Program-made: the position numbers and the translations under genes | In this document: piece after piece, positions 1 to 13,400 of the stretch | How positions within the stretch are numbered: the first letter of the stretch is position 1 | Layout: each line of letters starts with the position of its first letter | Origin: Marisa cornuarietis | Taxonomy: Eukaryota > Mollusca > Gastropoda > Architaenioglossa > Ampullariidae | Direction: 5' to 3' | Length of the DNA: 64,000 nucleotides | Assembly: GCA_004794655.1 (NCBI GenBank) | Contig: SMMW01000634.1 | Location: 2,390,501 to 2,454,500 of the forward strand | Notes under the pieces: model-generated | Database searches by the model: none | Told to the model about the DNA's origin: nothing | Seen by the model: the letters and a program-made list of their open reading frames with translations, nothing else

Positions 1-848
1 AGCTTCCATTTCAAAGGGAGTTGAAGAAACAAGCTACCGACGTCACTGACATTTTTTAACTCGAGTTGGTTAACCGGCCGATATTAAAGAAATATTCACA
101 ACTTAAAGTTTGAATCATGCAGGCACAGGCAATGAGCTGTTCAAAACACGCCTTCTAAGACGATCCTCGTCCCAATGTCATTCTTATCTTTCCTGTCACA
201 AGGTTTCTCTTGCCACAGCGTAGCCCACAGAGAAGGAAGGAAAGCTTCTGGGAACGTTTTCTTTTAAAACGAAGGGCATGTCTTCCCTAATTACCGCGTA
301 ATTGTAGATCTTGTCTCGTTAGGATATTTTTGTGCGAGTGGTCGAAGGAACCGGAAGCTGCATTGCACATGATATTTCTTGTGGCCTGCTGGAAAATGAT
401 GGCTTGAAGGTTAAGACTGGGCCTGCTCGTTTGTGTTCCTTCTTCTGACGTTATCTCAAAACGTTTTGAAAAAATTCATCAAATAAACAAAGAATTTTTT
501 CTCATAATTTCTTGGTTTATCAATTAAAAATAGTACTTTTGATAGATTCGTTGACTGGCTTGTCACTTGAATGGCCAAACGCAGAAATAAATAAACCATG
601 TTAATAACATGTTATCAAAGGAAAACAGTATTTCAGGCATGTGAGAAGAAGATATAAACGCAGTTCGTCGCCTGTTAGTCTAAGTTGGATACAATTAAGA
701 ACATGTCACAGGTGAAACAACTTTAATAAAGTTCGCAGAGTTCTGATGACTGCACGTGAACAATTCATGGCGCTTACAGCTGCATGGAAAGTATGCAAAA
801 GTCGTAACTTAAAGAAAAACTGAAGTATAACCATAATCATGACAGTAT
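1..848. other. No gene seen
   Basis: AT-rich unique-looking sequence. No open frame above 60 codons and no repeat motif was recognised. The LINE relic begins at its right edge, so part of it could be undetected element. Confidence 0.5.
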
Positions 849-2000
849 GCAAAATCACTGCAAGTACTACAGAACGATAAGCCTAATCATCCGACCAAGC
901 AAAGTCACCCTGAAACTAATACAGAATCCCATCAGCGCCACCGCTGAAGAAAACTGTTAGCATAACAGGCTAACCTCAGATCACGTAGGAGCACAGTTGA
1001 GCAGATCTTTAACTGTCGCATCCTCAGCATCAGTGAGACCTATATCCCAGCCTCATAGACTTTAAAAAGGCCTTTGAAAGAGTCTGGCATGAGGAGTTAT
1101 TGGCATGTGTTCCGAAATTCAGTATCAAAGCAGGTCTCGTCCAAGTCATCGAAGTGCTGCTTAATAACTCCATGAGCACAGTATGGACGACCAAATGAGA
1201 GGTTTCTTTCACATGAATCGCCTTCGCTTCTTTTTCAGCATCTGCTTGGAGATGATCATGCGTGAAACCTTTACAATCATCACACTTTTATTTCGTTTGG
1301 CGAAAGGACAATTTGAAGCATACGCAGATGACATTGGCCTGATAACAGGAAGTAACAGAGAACTACAAGGCCTTACCAACAGACTGACAGTTCAAACGCA
1401 TATGCAATGGAGACCATCACCAACAAGAATATAGTCATGGTCACTGGTAACTTCAAAGCAATATCTACATAAATAAAGTACGGCTCGAATAGGCAAACAG
1501 TTTTAAACAGGTGGGCACTACTTTCTTCAAAGACAGCTCCATGATAGATAGCATTAGCCAGGGTAAACAAGGCCTGAAGCAGCCATAACATCAAGTTTAC
1601 TTCAAATAACAATATGTACAAGTCCCTCGTTGTAACGACCCAGCTTTAAGGATGTAAAATGTGGACTCTGCTTGTCGATTTGGAGAGAAGAATTCAGGCA
1701 TTTAACAGCAAGAGCCTGAGGTGACTGCTGTGGATCTCTATAGAGAACATATACCCAGTGAGTCTGTGCAAAGAACGGTCACCATAATCGTAGGACACCC
1801 GGAACTCATACCTTCAACAGCCAACCGGCGTAAGCTGGTCTGATATCACCACGAGACCCAGCATGAAATTTTGTCGAAGACTATCCTTCAAGGTCCCTCG
1901 GAGGGTGGCCAGAGAAAGAACTGACTTACGAACGCAAGGGAGTGGAGTGGCCGTTCTGTGCAGGATCTACTCACCACAGCCCAAGAAAGGCCACATTTAA
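849..2000 (+). mobile_element. Decayed non-LTR retrotransposon: reverse transcriptase and C-terminal region
   Basis: Read across frameshifts, this stretch follows the order of a LINE endonuclease/RT polyprotein. It starts with YYRTISLI and RPSKVTLKLI, then RSRRSTVEQIFNCRIL. The palm motif DFKKAFERVW lies at 1058..1087, SICLEMIM at about 1235, and the catalytic YADD box at 1321..1332 followed by TGSNRELQGLTNRL. The C-terminal part YKSLVVTTQL-stop-GCKMWTLL begins at 1617. The last recognisable text (REWSGRSVQDLLTTAQERPH) ends near 2000. There are several stops and frameshifts, so it is a dead fragment lacking the 5' endonuclease region. The clade within non-LTR elements is not certain. Confidence 0.88.
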
Positions 2001-2772
2001 TCTTACTTAAATAAACACATATTAAGATAACAGGAACGTTAAACAGCTTCTTGCTAAAGATTTTAAGGGAATTGTGATGTCTAAAGGTTTTTCCATATAA
2101 TGTGTTTTTTCTTGCTACTATTCTTTAAATGTTCGGACTCAAAAGTAACTATTATTTTAATGATTATTACAGAAAGAGTTTCTTTTATTATGCATTATTA
2201 TTACTTCAGAAAGATTGTAGCTTACTTATTAAATTGCTAAATCTGCTAAAACTTTCATGCGTTGGTTCACATTTATTAGTTTTGGTTGTTGTCCTTTATA
2301 CAGGGCAAGAATTTGCATCTAATGCAGTGCCTCGGGCGCGCAATTTCCTTTCAGATGGAGACTTGGCACATCTTTATCAAGTGCTTACACTCACTCTTTG
2401 TTGCATCCATGCTGCTTATTGCCAATGCTAATACACGTTTTGAGAAAAACATGCTGCCTGCATAAGTGGACTGTGGAACTTTCATAACAAAAAATGGTAC
2501 TTTTCTTAAAAATGTCAATGTAAGTGACGGGGGGGGGGGCATCGTTTCTTACTCTTCTATGTCGTTTAAATAGATAGTTTTTCTATTAACTTCATCTTTT
2601 ATTGAGCTCACGCATGGCACGGTGAGAGAAATAGTCTTTCTGCTCCACCCCGCCACTTGTAGGCAGGGCTAAGGGTAGTCACTAGTCATAGGGTGTGGTC
2701 TTCCTCTAGTTTCACGCTGGCTAGCTGATTATTTGAAGGATGTGGGTTAAGTGTTCGTCCAGTGATATTATT

Positions 2773-2773
<1 letters not shown>
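2001..2773. other. No gene seen
   Basis: AT-rich sequence downstream of a LINE relic. The 100-codon plus-strand frame at 2129..2431 has no recognisable domain. A G10 run lies near 2529..2538. Confidence 0.5.

Positions 2774-2820
<47 letters not shown>
2774..2820 (+). repeat. (GT)n microsatellite
   Basis: Uninterrupted GT dinucleotide array of about 23 units. Confidence 0.98.
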
Positions 2821-2824
<4 letters not shown>

Positions 2825-3686
2825 TAGGAAGTTTAAGCAAAAGATCGGAAACTGCCCAGGACACTTGTGGGCACGTCGTCAAACGGAGCACTTGGTGAAC
2901 AGTTGGCAGGTCTTCAGCTTTCTTCCAACACCATGGGACTATTGTTCGGGACCGAGACGAGCCAGGAGGGCAAGAGATTTCGTTAGAAATGTTGGGATAG
3001 AGAACCTTGACGTAAGGGGAAAGTCAGCAATGCTGGTTCGTCGTGGCTGCCAACTGATGTCGTGGAAATTCCAAGGACTACGAGAGCAGAACTTGAGCTG
3101 CCTGTGAGAGGTAAAAGTTCAACGCCAACCGTGACAGGAGAAGTCACACTTCTCAGAGGAGAAGATAATGTCGATATGTATTCGCCCTCACTCAAAGCAT
3201 CAGAGTCTAAAGGAATGGTGGTGTTCGTTGGCGGCTGTACTTGACATGTTCATCCCGGAGTGTACCACTGCGTGCTGTATAACAGTGCGCTCGGCTGAAC
3301 AAGCAGTCATCGAAAAAGCCACGTGACGTCACTGGACTGGGACAGCGCTCGGTGTCCGTGTTGCCGGGGGGACTAATCGTCTCTCTGTGATGTGACTCGC
3401 GAATCGAGTGGAGACTTTAAGGACGGACAGTCGGACAGGGAATGAGGAGTAAGGAGTCACTGGCGTTCCGTTTGGTGTAGACCTGCTAATCAACTCACTA
3501 CAACCGTGGACTCGCATCATGGAGAGACCGAGACCTTAGAAGAACAAGGTCAAAGGTAACAACTGCCAAAGTTGATGTGCATATTTGTATTAGCGGATGC
3601 TTTCTCCTGCTTTTAGCTCTTCTGCTGGTCAATTATACAATGTGTAGTGGTAGTTATGAAAACCATTTCAAACCTCTTGCTTAGTT
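2821..3686. other. No gene seen; contains a CRE/E-box composite
   Basis: Moderately G/C-containing stretch with overlapping short open frames on both strands. None shows a domain. The only motif of note is at 3320..3331. Confidence 0.5.
3320..3331. promoter_or_regulatory. Overlapping E-box and CRE (CACGTGACGTCA)
   Basis: A CACGTG E-box (3320..3325) overlaps a palindromic CRE (TGACGTCA, 3324..3331). The surrounding 3260..3530 is moderately CpG-containing but shows no gene. It is the exact reverse complement of the site at 62283..62294. Confidence 0.25.
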
Positions 3687-4560
3687 CTAATGCGTTAGAA
3701 ATCTACCAAGCTCCTGTGCCTTCTCATCATAATTGGAGGCCAAAAGTATTAGCTGATTTGCTGCAAACTGTTTTAATTTTAGGCGTGGTTTGAAAATCCA
3801 GATATTTATCCTTGAATACATTAACAAACATCTCAAATAAATTAACACATACGCGTGTTCTTTTCTTAATAACTGGTCAACTGGTTGGGAAATTCGTTGC
3901 AGGATGATTTGGGTCATTATTTTACTGGTAATAGGCAAGAGTGTGATGACTCTCTAGCTGTTACAGTGACTAAGGGCTTTTTTCTTGGATATTTTGATGT
4001 TCATTCCTTTTTCGAGCATTCGGGTATAGTAGTTACATTTCCATCCAGATGACACAAAGAGCGTTAGGGGAATTTCTACTGTAATAGATGTGTCTGCTTT
4101 GAAACGTTCAGTATTAAGGTTGTCAGGTCCTTCTGCTTTTCCATTTTTTAAATGTTGAATCACTCCTACGATTTAGTTCTTTTTTGGATGGTATTGTGCT
4201 GATGTCTGCATTCTTTTTCCACTTGATGAACCTGTAACCGGGCCGCCCTGTTTGCGGGAAGGTAATGCCTTGTATGGCAAAGCCCACGCCCTTACAATGC
4301 CTGCTGGTGGTCTGTTGAGAAATTCCTGAGAGTGCTCTGAAATCTTGCTCCTTGCTGTGTATTATCTTTCCTTATCTCTGACAGGTACTGTTGAGGTGGG
4401 GTTGTGATACTTCCTGGTTTAATGTTACGTTTAATTGCTTTCCTTGCATCCTCGCAGCGATGAGCTTGTTGTTTAGTCGGTTCTATTCTAATACAGACTT
4501 TTCGAACCTTCTTGTTTAGTATGATTGCAGCTTCGTTATGATGCAGATCCTCTCTGCCAA
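3687..4560 (-). mobile_element. Decayed non-LTR retrotransposon: 5' part of RT
   Basis: On the minus strand the text IQHLKNGKAEGPDNLNTERF (about 4163 downward) matches the conserved start of a LINE RT domain, which typically reads LKNGKAPGPDNL. It is followed by MNIKISKKKALSHCNS, a stop, then VITLLPITSKIMTQIILQRI and DQLLRKEHA, the canonical RT block 1-2 order. Upstream (4160..4560) is weaker text (ADISTIPSKKELNR and a Lys/Arg-rich linker) expected between endonuclease and RT. The palm motifs are missing, so the copy breaks off near 3687. It belongs to the same broad group as the relic at 849..2000. Confidence 0.8.
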
Positions 4561-5256
4561 TGTATAGTACAGTCCAATGAAGTCCTTAATTTGCCTGATT
4601 AAGTGCAACTACTCTTGCTGATTCCAAGCATATATAGTTTGTATCTATTTATTTCTGCTACGATCTGAACAAGTTTGCCTGCTTTACACATTGTACGTAC
4701 ATTTCAAAAGCAAATTCTTATTTTAGTTTTGGTGGTGCCGATCGAGCGCTTCCTTCTTAGTGCAGCCAGCTTCTTTCTGAATTTCACTGATGGCCGTAAT
4801 AAATTTTATGTAAAGAATTCAGCTGGATTTCTACACAAATTAATGAAAGAATTTTTTCCCAATTTCAGCATTTTCTATTTTTAAGTTTAGGTTGTAAGCT
4901 GGAGGTATGCCTCTAGTCTAGAGGACTGGCTTTTTTCTGGCCCACAGTCTTAGACTTGTTTGACTGGTATATCTTGGGTGGCCCTGCCAGGAACACTTGG
5001 CTCCCGTCAGCAGAGCTCTTTGAGTCATTGAGGCACACAATCTCCCTGACCGCGTCAAGATAGTTATCGTCTAATGTACAACCGAATATTTTGGCTGCAC
5101 ATAGCTGCTTCATATATTAGTCTCCAGGTACGTTCACTTACTTATGATAGAGTTATCATAAGTAGTTGTCACAGCTGCTCTAAATAAAACAAATTGTGAC
5201 AAGCTAGGAATATTTTTCAAACTCTGAACAGAGCAGAGATAATAACACAGCCTAGG

Positions 5257-5285
5257 ACACACACACACACACACACGCGCGCGCG

Positions 5286-5319
<34 letters not shown>

Positions 5320-5354
5320 CGCGCGCGCGCACACACACAAGCACGCACTCGCAT

Positions 5355-5404
<50 letters not shown>

Positions 5405-5408
5405 GCAC
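5257..5408 (+). repeat. (AC)n/(GC)n compound microsatellite
   Basis: About 150 bp of alternating purine-pyrimidine sequence. AC arrays are broken twice by short GCGCGCGCGC runs. The reading frames through it (Cys-Val repeats) are by-products. Confidence 0.97.
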
Positions 5409-5617
5409 CTACACACCAATGATGGTCTTTGGAAGACGTATTTTCTGTCAGCCTTGGTAAAGGTTGAACGTGAAGGAGAATAACAGGTAGAGAAAGGACG
5501 AAAGTGTGATCCTGTCATTCCATTAGTTTAAAATTTAAGACGAATCCTCCGTGTCCACTAGCCACAAAAGATACCAGATGAAGACCTCGTACCTCATCCA
5601 ATCTTCAAATCCACCCT

Positions 5618-5705
5618 ACACCAAAAAAACCAACAAAAAAAAACCAAAACAAAAACCAAAACAAAAAACAAAAAAAAACAAAAACAAAACAAAACAAAAC
5701 AAAGA
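5618..5705 (+). repeat. A-rich (CAAAA)n-like tract
   Basis: Low-complexity CAAAA/CCAAAA/CAAAAA units with no plus-strand coding potential. The Phe/Leu-rich minus-strand frame is composition-driven. Confidence 0.85.
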
Positions 5706-7981
5706 CTGTTAAAAGTAAAAACAAAAGCACAACAACAAAGAAAGTGATCATGGAATCAACATGCCCACGAGAAGTTAAATCAACTGTCCGAACAGAATAA
5801 TGACCTGACCGTACACAACAAGAAAGTTTGACTAAATACGGTGTCAAGAAAGCAGTACGACAAATGGCCAAAAGAAAGCAAGGAATAGAAGCGCCCTGTT
5901 TCTGCCCTGCGCGGCATAGAAAGTAACAGGACGAACACTTAGTCTGGGAATGAAAATGGTCAAGCCATCAGACACATTTTGGTGATCAATAAGAAGACTG
6001 CAGACAGAGATACGTTCAGGGGGAACGTCTTCAGACAGAATAGTTTTAGTAAGGAACACCAGGACTGGATTAGAGCAACAATCATCTCAGCCTAGACCTT
6101 AAACATTATCTTTTTACCCAACCCTTAAAATGTCACTCGACTCTGTCGCCACATTTATGTCAAGCGAAGGTGACAATATACTGGAGTTGTACCCTCCAGA
6201 ATGGTTCCTGTGTATTACACACAGTAGCTGAAGCAAGTCTTGATACGAGTCTATGGCCCCAGCAACAGGTTGAGACTGAGGTGGCTTGGCTAGGCAATGC
6301 CGGGGACTCGGGTTCCATGGTCGTCGTTCGGGAGAAAAGTTGACAGACACGACGATGCTTGTGGCCTTATCTTCGACAGCCCAGTCTCGTGCACTCTTCG
6401 TAAAGACCTAAAGTGGGTCTCGCGACTTCCACCTAACCAACCATCCATCCCAACCCCCCCTCCAACTTCCCGAAACAAAATCGCCCTCTCATTACTGCGT
6501 AGGGGGGGGGGGTGAGAGAGAGCCAGGTCTGCGGGAGATGATAAGAGTCTTAATTTTGCAGTGAACGCTGCTCATTACGAAGACGCTGAAGGTGGCCAGT
6601 GGGTGAGAGAGGATCGCCAGACTTCAGGAAAGGAAGAGCTGAAAGCGAATGAAATAAAAGGATTGGAAGAGCACGGACAGCTGATTGACACTAAATGATG
6701 GCAGCGTATTAGAGCTGGCGAGCCTGCGTGTCCCCCTCCCCGTTTATGGCGGCCTCAAATGGACGAGAATCTGCTCTTGAATATAGCGTTGATGCCAACT
6801 GCTGCTACGTCGTTCAACCCCTGCCACCTCGAGGGTAGAGGGCGCTAGTGTCAGTCTCATCACCAACAATGGTGGCGCTACATGCAAAGTATCCCTAGGG
6901 ACAGATTCAAAAAAGCTGCTGAAGAGAGAGATAGTGATCTGAGTAGAGAGAGAGAGAGGTAGAAAGATAGAAGTAATCAGAAAGAAAAACAATTAGATTT
7001 TTATTTCAAAGTAGACGTTTTTAATGAGCGCTGGTCTATAACCTTTTCCGTTGCACCAGAGGCACCTAATCGTGCATAAATGGATCAGAATGAGAAGGCA
7101 AGTCAAAGAAGGTCACGTGGATAAAACAAAATGGAAGCTCGTTGGACAAATATTTAGAAGACGACGCCAATGCACGCACTAATTATCAGCCGAGAATGCT
7201 TTGCCCTTGCCGCGTCTCCTCGGACCGGAAAGCTTGCATCCTGGACCTGGAGCTGCCAGGGAGTGGTGTCTTTATGACACCAAGACAAAGCTGCCACTGG
7301 CGACCGGACAACTTGGTCCTTCGCTTCCGCTTTGATTGTGCCCCTTTGTGTGCACGCGCTGCGCCGTAAGAGGGCGCGCGAGGTCGCTGGGCAGCCGATG
7401 GCGGAGTGAAATCAGCTGTGGTTTCCGCGGCGTCTGTTCAAGCTGTAAACATCAACACTGGTCAGGTAGGGGGGTGTTGGTGCGGGTGATGGCAAGGAGT
7501 TGGGATGCCCAGCACCAGAGATCGATACGGAGGGCTTCCAAGCGGCAACCTGATGCAATTCAGGATGGAACAAAGGTTTCCTTTGGAAAAAAAATATGTT
7601 TTGCCAGAGCCTGTCTAAGGTAGAGTTTTATGAGGAAAGATAAACGTCTCTGCTTAGACCTTCGTGAAGTTTGAAACAATGAGAAAAGTTTGTTTTTCTT
7701 CCGAAAAGCTTAGGGTTACATGTCAGCAAGAGAAGGAGCTAAATACAAAAATTCTTTAAAGCTTAAGATTGTAATTTTATTTTAATTTATATTTCGTTTA
7801 ATAGCACGCAGTATGTACGCATGAAAGCATTCCAAATCACTTTCAGAACACCTATGACAACTTCATACTGCACACATACTGTTTCAAAATAAACTCAAAA
7901 TGGTTCACAATCCCATCAAAGAAAGTAACATTTCTTATAAATGAGAATATATAATCTTTTCCTCTTGTCTAACAAAGCGTA

Positions 7982-7983
<2 letters not shown>

Positions 7984-8063
<80 letters not shown>

Positions 8064-8070
8064 CTCTCTT
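7984..8070 (+). repeat. (CA)n then (TC)n microsatellite
   Basis: About 77 bp of perfect CA followed by a short TC run. Confidence 0.98.
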
Positions 8071-10139
8071 TCTCTGTTATAATCAAGCACAAAAATATGG
8101 CAAGTCCACGACAGCAAATATCTCTTAAAAATCAGTCTCAGTAAACTGCTGAACGACTCATAATGAATAGTCATAGGCAAGCGATTTCACCACCATGGAA
8201 TACACTCGAATAAATCATCTTTGTCGGGAAAGGATCCGAAAATATCTCTTTTATTGTTTCCACTTTTTGATAGAATCAGCTAGGCCTGCTAGCAAAATAG
8301 AACTGCTGCGTCGCATAGGACTGAACTAAATTAGCTCAAGTGTAGGTCTGGTACCACAGACAGTTGATGGCGTATGAACGGATTTTTCCCCGTTTCACTG
8401 CTCGCCAGAAAGCGAAACGTTTCCAAGGAAAGAGGTACAATGTACTGGGTGCAATAAACAATGACCGGAGACCAGAACTGATTTCACAAGTACAGTTTAT
8501 TGTCCTTCAAGTCCGCCAGGACGGTTTCATGCAGGGACTAGAAATTGCTCCCAACTGTGTATTAGGTGATCCCAGGACTGTTATATGTTATGTGTATTGC
8601 TGTAACGACTGGTGGGGCGATGACACAGACACGTTAAGATTGCACTGTGGCAGCATAGACCACATAGATTGCACAGACAGCCACAGCAGCATCGACAATA
8701 CCGACAGAATAGAATATACATTATAGATTATATCGAGAGCATTAACAGCATACACAACATAGACAGCATAGAGTGGTGGTCACACGAACATCCTCCATTC
8801 AGTGGTACATTCAATACACTCAATCAACTGGTGGGGTCGCGAAGGATTAGCCTGCAGTGAAGCCAGAGCACAATCGTCCCTTTGCAATGCCTTGCAGTGA
8901 GTCCTCCGCAGTCCCCTACAATGAGGCTTTGGTACAGTGAACGCATCTCATGCCTCTGTCGCAGAGTGGCCTCATGCCTGACAGTGTCGCGTTCTGCGGC
9001 TTCTCTCCCTAATTACTGGTATTCATGCGCTTCTTTTATCCGTAAATTTTGACACGAAAAGCCCAAGTGAAGGGGACTTAGCTCATCGTTTCCGAAAGGA
9101 ACAAAATCACAGGAAGTGATTTTAAAGCGTTCTTGTGGTACCCTTTGACCTTTCGCTGGTGTATTATGGGTGCACTGACGTCCTCTTGTGTCGTTCGCCG
9201 CAGCTGGTGTTGAACGCCAGAAAGCAGGAAGAATGGCCCATGCTTCTGATTATTCAGATATGTTTATGGAATGTTGAATACGGGTGGTCATCAAAAGAAT
9301 TTTCATGCTTTCCCTGTTTGTCTTTTTTATTTGACTTCCACCTACGCTTCCATCAGATTTGCTTTCAATAAAACTGTTTTCCTGTTTGTGCTTAGTTAAA
9401 AAAAAAATCCAGATGTTAATTTAATCGTGAAAATCTGACATCTTGCACGTCATGAAGCCGATTATCTTTAGTTGCAGTCGGCAAAATCCGCATCGTTTCT
9501 ACCGCATTATTCTTTTGTATTTTCCCCAATCCCACTTGTTTGGGGCATTTGTGAACAAGCATTGTGTTTCAAAGACACTGGATGAACCTTTAACAAAAGA
9601 GTTCGAAGCAAGATTTTTCTGTACGTGTTATTTAAACTTAATAAAAGGCTTCCGCGTGATAGAGACAGGTAAAAACAAAATAAAAGCAATAAAATGCTAG
9701 AACAATAACAAAAACATCAAAAACTCAACAAAGAAAACTAAAAAGTAAAAATCCGAAATAAAATAGAAAGCGAAAGTTAAATTATCACATAATCTGTGAA
9801 TATTAGAGGAAGTGTAGCAGGTAATTATGATACACATTTAATTTTAAGCTTTTGAGCCAGATTGGTTTTCATGGATGATGGCTGGCTGCAGTGTTATGAA
9901 ATCATGTCTACAGATCGACGCAGAGTCATTTTTACATGATGTGTCAAATTAGATAAAGCTGTCATTATGATAACCACAGTTTGCAAAGTCTTGAGCAACA
10001 AGTGTGCTTGATCGTCTGCGAAAACTGACTTAAACAGTCTGTGCTGACATTTTTCCAGTCATAAAGTTTCGCGTTTTAATTATCACAGTCAGACACTAAC
10101 ACGCATCGAAATATGTTTAAGCCCATCACCAACCCATCA
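8071..10139. other. Non-genic interval
   Basis: Holds the 9-bp repeat at 8652. Frames of 120, 85, 78 and 63 codons show no domains. An A-rich stretch lies at about 9665..9770. Confidence 0.5.
8652..8773 (+). repeat. Degenerate 9-bp tandem repeat (AGCATAGAC-like)
   Basis: Successive nonamers vary around AGCATAGAC (AGCATAGAC, CACATAGAT, AGCATCGAC, AATACCGAC, AACATAGAC, AGCATAGAG). In one frame this gives an S-I-D periodicity. A stop interrupts that frame, so it is treated as a satellite-like repeat and not as a gene. Confidence 0.6.
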
Positions 10140-10480
10140 TCAACCTCAACTCCCGAAGTCCCATGACTGTCATCCATGACGAGGAGGTAGAATGTGTCCA
10201 TAATTTAAATACCTGGGCATCATCTCCGACAGGAGACTTCACTGGAATACCAACACTCAGGTTGTCATGAAGAACAGCATCTCTTTCTTCGCCTCTTCTG
10301 AAGTTTTTCTCCGTTTCCCAGAGATTTCTTCAGTTATTTTATAGATTCCATATAGAGTGTGCTTTACTTCTCGCTTGTCTATTTTTACAACAGTTTATCA
10401 ATGAAGGAGAAAAGCAGCTTGCATCGTGTTGTATGCTCCTGCTCCAAAGTGGGACACCCCAGAGTGATCTTTAGATTGTT
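10140..10480 (+). mobile_element. Decayed non-LTR retrotransposon: RT C-terminal fragment
   Basis: After one frameshift the translation reads HDEEVECVHN, then KYLGIISDRRLHWNTNTQVV. Next come a region corresponding to the usual KKAQQRLFFLRRL, and then LYFSLVYFYNSLSMKEKSSL and VVCSCSKVGHP. This is the order of the thumb and C-terminus of CR1/L2/Rex-type LINE RTs. A stop and frameshifts interrupt it. No palm or endonuclease domain lies upstream. Confidence 0.75.
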
Positions 10481-13400
10481 TATTTGGTGGAGCGGATATG
10501 ATGTGTTGTGGTATTGTTCTTTTGTTGTTGTGCTTTCTAATGCATGTAATTGCCCTCTAGGATAAATAATATTTTACGATCAAAACGGAATATATTTGAA
10601 AAAAGCAAGCACATTTTAAAAGATTTTAAAGGCCCAGTTGGGTACAGTTAAGTTTTAAAAGGGCTGTTTAAGACTCCTTTTCCGTTCTAGAGATACACGC
10701 CTACGAACATCACCGTGCACATAAAACAAAGTAGTGACATCAGGTTTGTTTATTGCTGCTCCTAATTAAAATATGAGCCAAGTCCTCCCATTGGCTGGAA
10801 CATCGACAACGTAAATGTATCTGTGTGCAATCCTAATGTCCGTGGTGCTGACCTTTTCTTTGCATAGCGATGTTTATATCTCGAAAATAGAACTGGGGTG
10901 AGGGGGCTTTCACCCAGGCTGGGGGTTAATTATATCTTGTACTCAGGTTTACCCATTCATTAAAGCATTTACCCAAACCCATTCGATCTTTAATGGCAAG
11001 AAAAATACTTTTTCCTTTGCGTCATTTTTTTATTGTTGGCTTGAGAGTGGGATGAAGTTGCCTACTTCATTTTTTCACGATCCTGTATTCTGGAATAGAG
11101 AATGAAACTTTCAAAGGGCGGGGGAACAGCAAAGGCAATTTTTTCATACTTTCAAGGAAAGGTTCCTTTTTTCTTCTTAAACTCATTACAATATTTGAAC
11201 AGTTTCATCACGCCTTTTGTTATTGGAAAAGTAAACAAATGTTACCTCTTCCATAGTAATACTAATACTCGCTCAAGACCTTTCTCCCTTTTGTGTTTTC
11301 TTAACCTTTTTTATGCTGTCTCAGTATAGCTAGGTTCAGTTAGGGTTCTGGAGCTTTTATTTAAATTTAGGTTCGAGAGAAATCCATTCAGCTTACTGAG
11401 ATAAAATCCCATTTATTCGTCAGCAGCCCACATATCAGCGCGATATGGCGTTTTACAAAAGGAAGTCACGCAGAAAAAATCGTCAGGGAAAATGCATTTT
11501 TGTTTGTTTTTTTTTGTGGCTAAAATGAATTTTGTCGACAAGGCCCTGTGTCAAGATCGATAAAAAGGCGCCAAGGAAAGTAAATTTTGTCACCTTTCAT
11601 GACCCCAAAATAGGATGTGCCATTACATTGATGACAACATCATTTTACCTCAGAAACTAATTATTCGGGTAGGATTAGGGAGGAGATAAGTACTGTGCTA
11701 TTCTTTATCAGACATGGCAGTTCTGTCCCCTATCTGCTCTCGCCATCATGTCATTCCTTTCACGTAACAGCCGGGACAGAAACTACTACTTATAAGGAGG
11801 GGGGAAGGAAATAATGGAGATAAAAGGGAGTGAACCCGTCGTATTTGTTCAGCGCATTATCTAATCTTGATGCTTCTCCAATCTCAGCAAATGTGATAAA
11901 ACGAGGGCTTCTCCCCCCCCCACGCCACTAGCTCTTGACCTGCGATCGAATCATAAGTGGGAGGTAAAGGGGGTGAGGCATAGAACTTACAAGGGAATTT
12001 GCGAGAATCTGCGAGAATTGGGTGACAAATTGCAGCATGCATCCGTTAGGGGAGAAAACTTCGTTATAGAATTCTGTTATTGTCACATATTGTGCCTGTT
12101 GTTGGTGCAGGCTTGTTAATCTCTGCTGTTGTGTAAATTCCTGACAAAATTGAATGCTTGAATATAATGTGGTGATGTCCATGGTATTACCCTTAATGAA
12201 GCTCTTTTGCATCTGCCTGGACCACTTTTCTGCTACCAAACTTTCACGTCTTTCGAAAAAAGGGGGATTTAGTGTCAGGCTGTTGCTTAATTTTTTTCCC
12301 GAACCCAACAACGCATTTAAATATCTATTAACAGAATATATGTAGTAGTAGTGTCGGACCTGCGCAAAGTAAAGCCGAACACGTCTTACAAAAGAACATA
12401 ACTGTTGAAAACATCATAGATGTGTTCTTTAAAAACCTGCATCCATTTCTTTTACTCATCCATTCCTTTGCTTGACCAGTCACTGTCATTTGCATATTAT
12501 TTAGTTAAACTATTGCTGATTACTTATTCAAATAATTTTCTATCGATTGTCAACTGCACTGAGGCCATGCTGCTTTGTAATTGCTCGTTAACCTGGCCAC
12601 GCCTCAGGTATTTATTGCCTATCTGGGTCAGTGGTGTTGTTTTCCGGCACTAAATTCTAATGGAAAAACCTTGGCACAAGTACATTTGAAAAAGAGAGTG
12701 ATGCATGAATGGAATTTATTGCTACTGTGTGATTTTTACAGCGGCGGAAACCACAGAAATAGTAAATGTAGACTCTGTACATACGATGGTAAACATGAAT
12801 GTTATTCAAGTGATATTAGTACTAAAGCAAAGAAATGCGTAAACGTGAAGTTTACAAATAATACTGAGAACGGAAGTTCACAGAAGTATGCGGGGAATAT
12901 TTGAGCCAACGGATGGTAGGAAATCTAGAAGAAGCGACAAAGAATGGGGCTGAGATAAATAAAGGGAAAAAATACAAGAAAAGAGAGAAACTAGAGACGG
13001 AAGAGAAGGGAGAGAGAGAGAGAGAGAGAGGAAGGAAGATGGGAACAGAAGGCAGTAGGTCTGCAGAGCCAGAGCGTGACAGGTCACGTGGTTAGGGCGA
13101 TGGACTTGTATGGTTTCCACAGCGCAATGACAGGGTGAAGCGATTGTGCCCACGGCCCACTCATACAGCGCATGGATGTAATCCTTTACACCTTCTTGTA
13201 ACATGTTTGGCACTGGCAAGCCACTTCAAAGGCGACATCAAGAATTGCAATTTTGGACATGACAGGAGATTAAACAGCGGCAATGCTGGCATACAAGAAC
13301 ACGTGCAGCTGCATTACAACGAGTAAAGCGGGCGAAGATTGTTACCTCAGAAATTTCGCCTTTGCAAGAGAGGGACAACAACTACAATTGTACTCAAACA

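Larger units (their letters stand above)
4561..7983. other. Non-genic interval with simple repeats
   Basis: Apart from the compound microsatellite (5257) and A-rich tract (5618) I see only short unsupported frames. A G10 run lies near 6503..6512. G+C rises around 7180..7500 without a coding signal. Confidence 0.5.
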
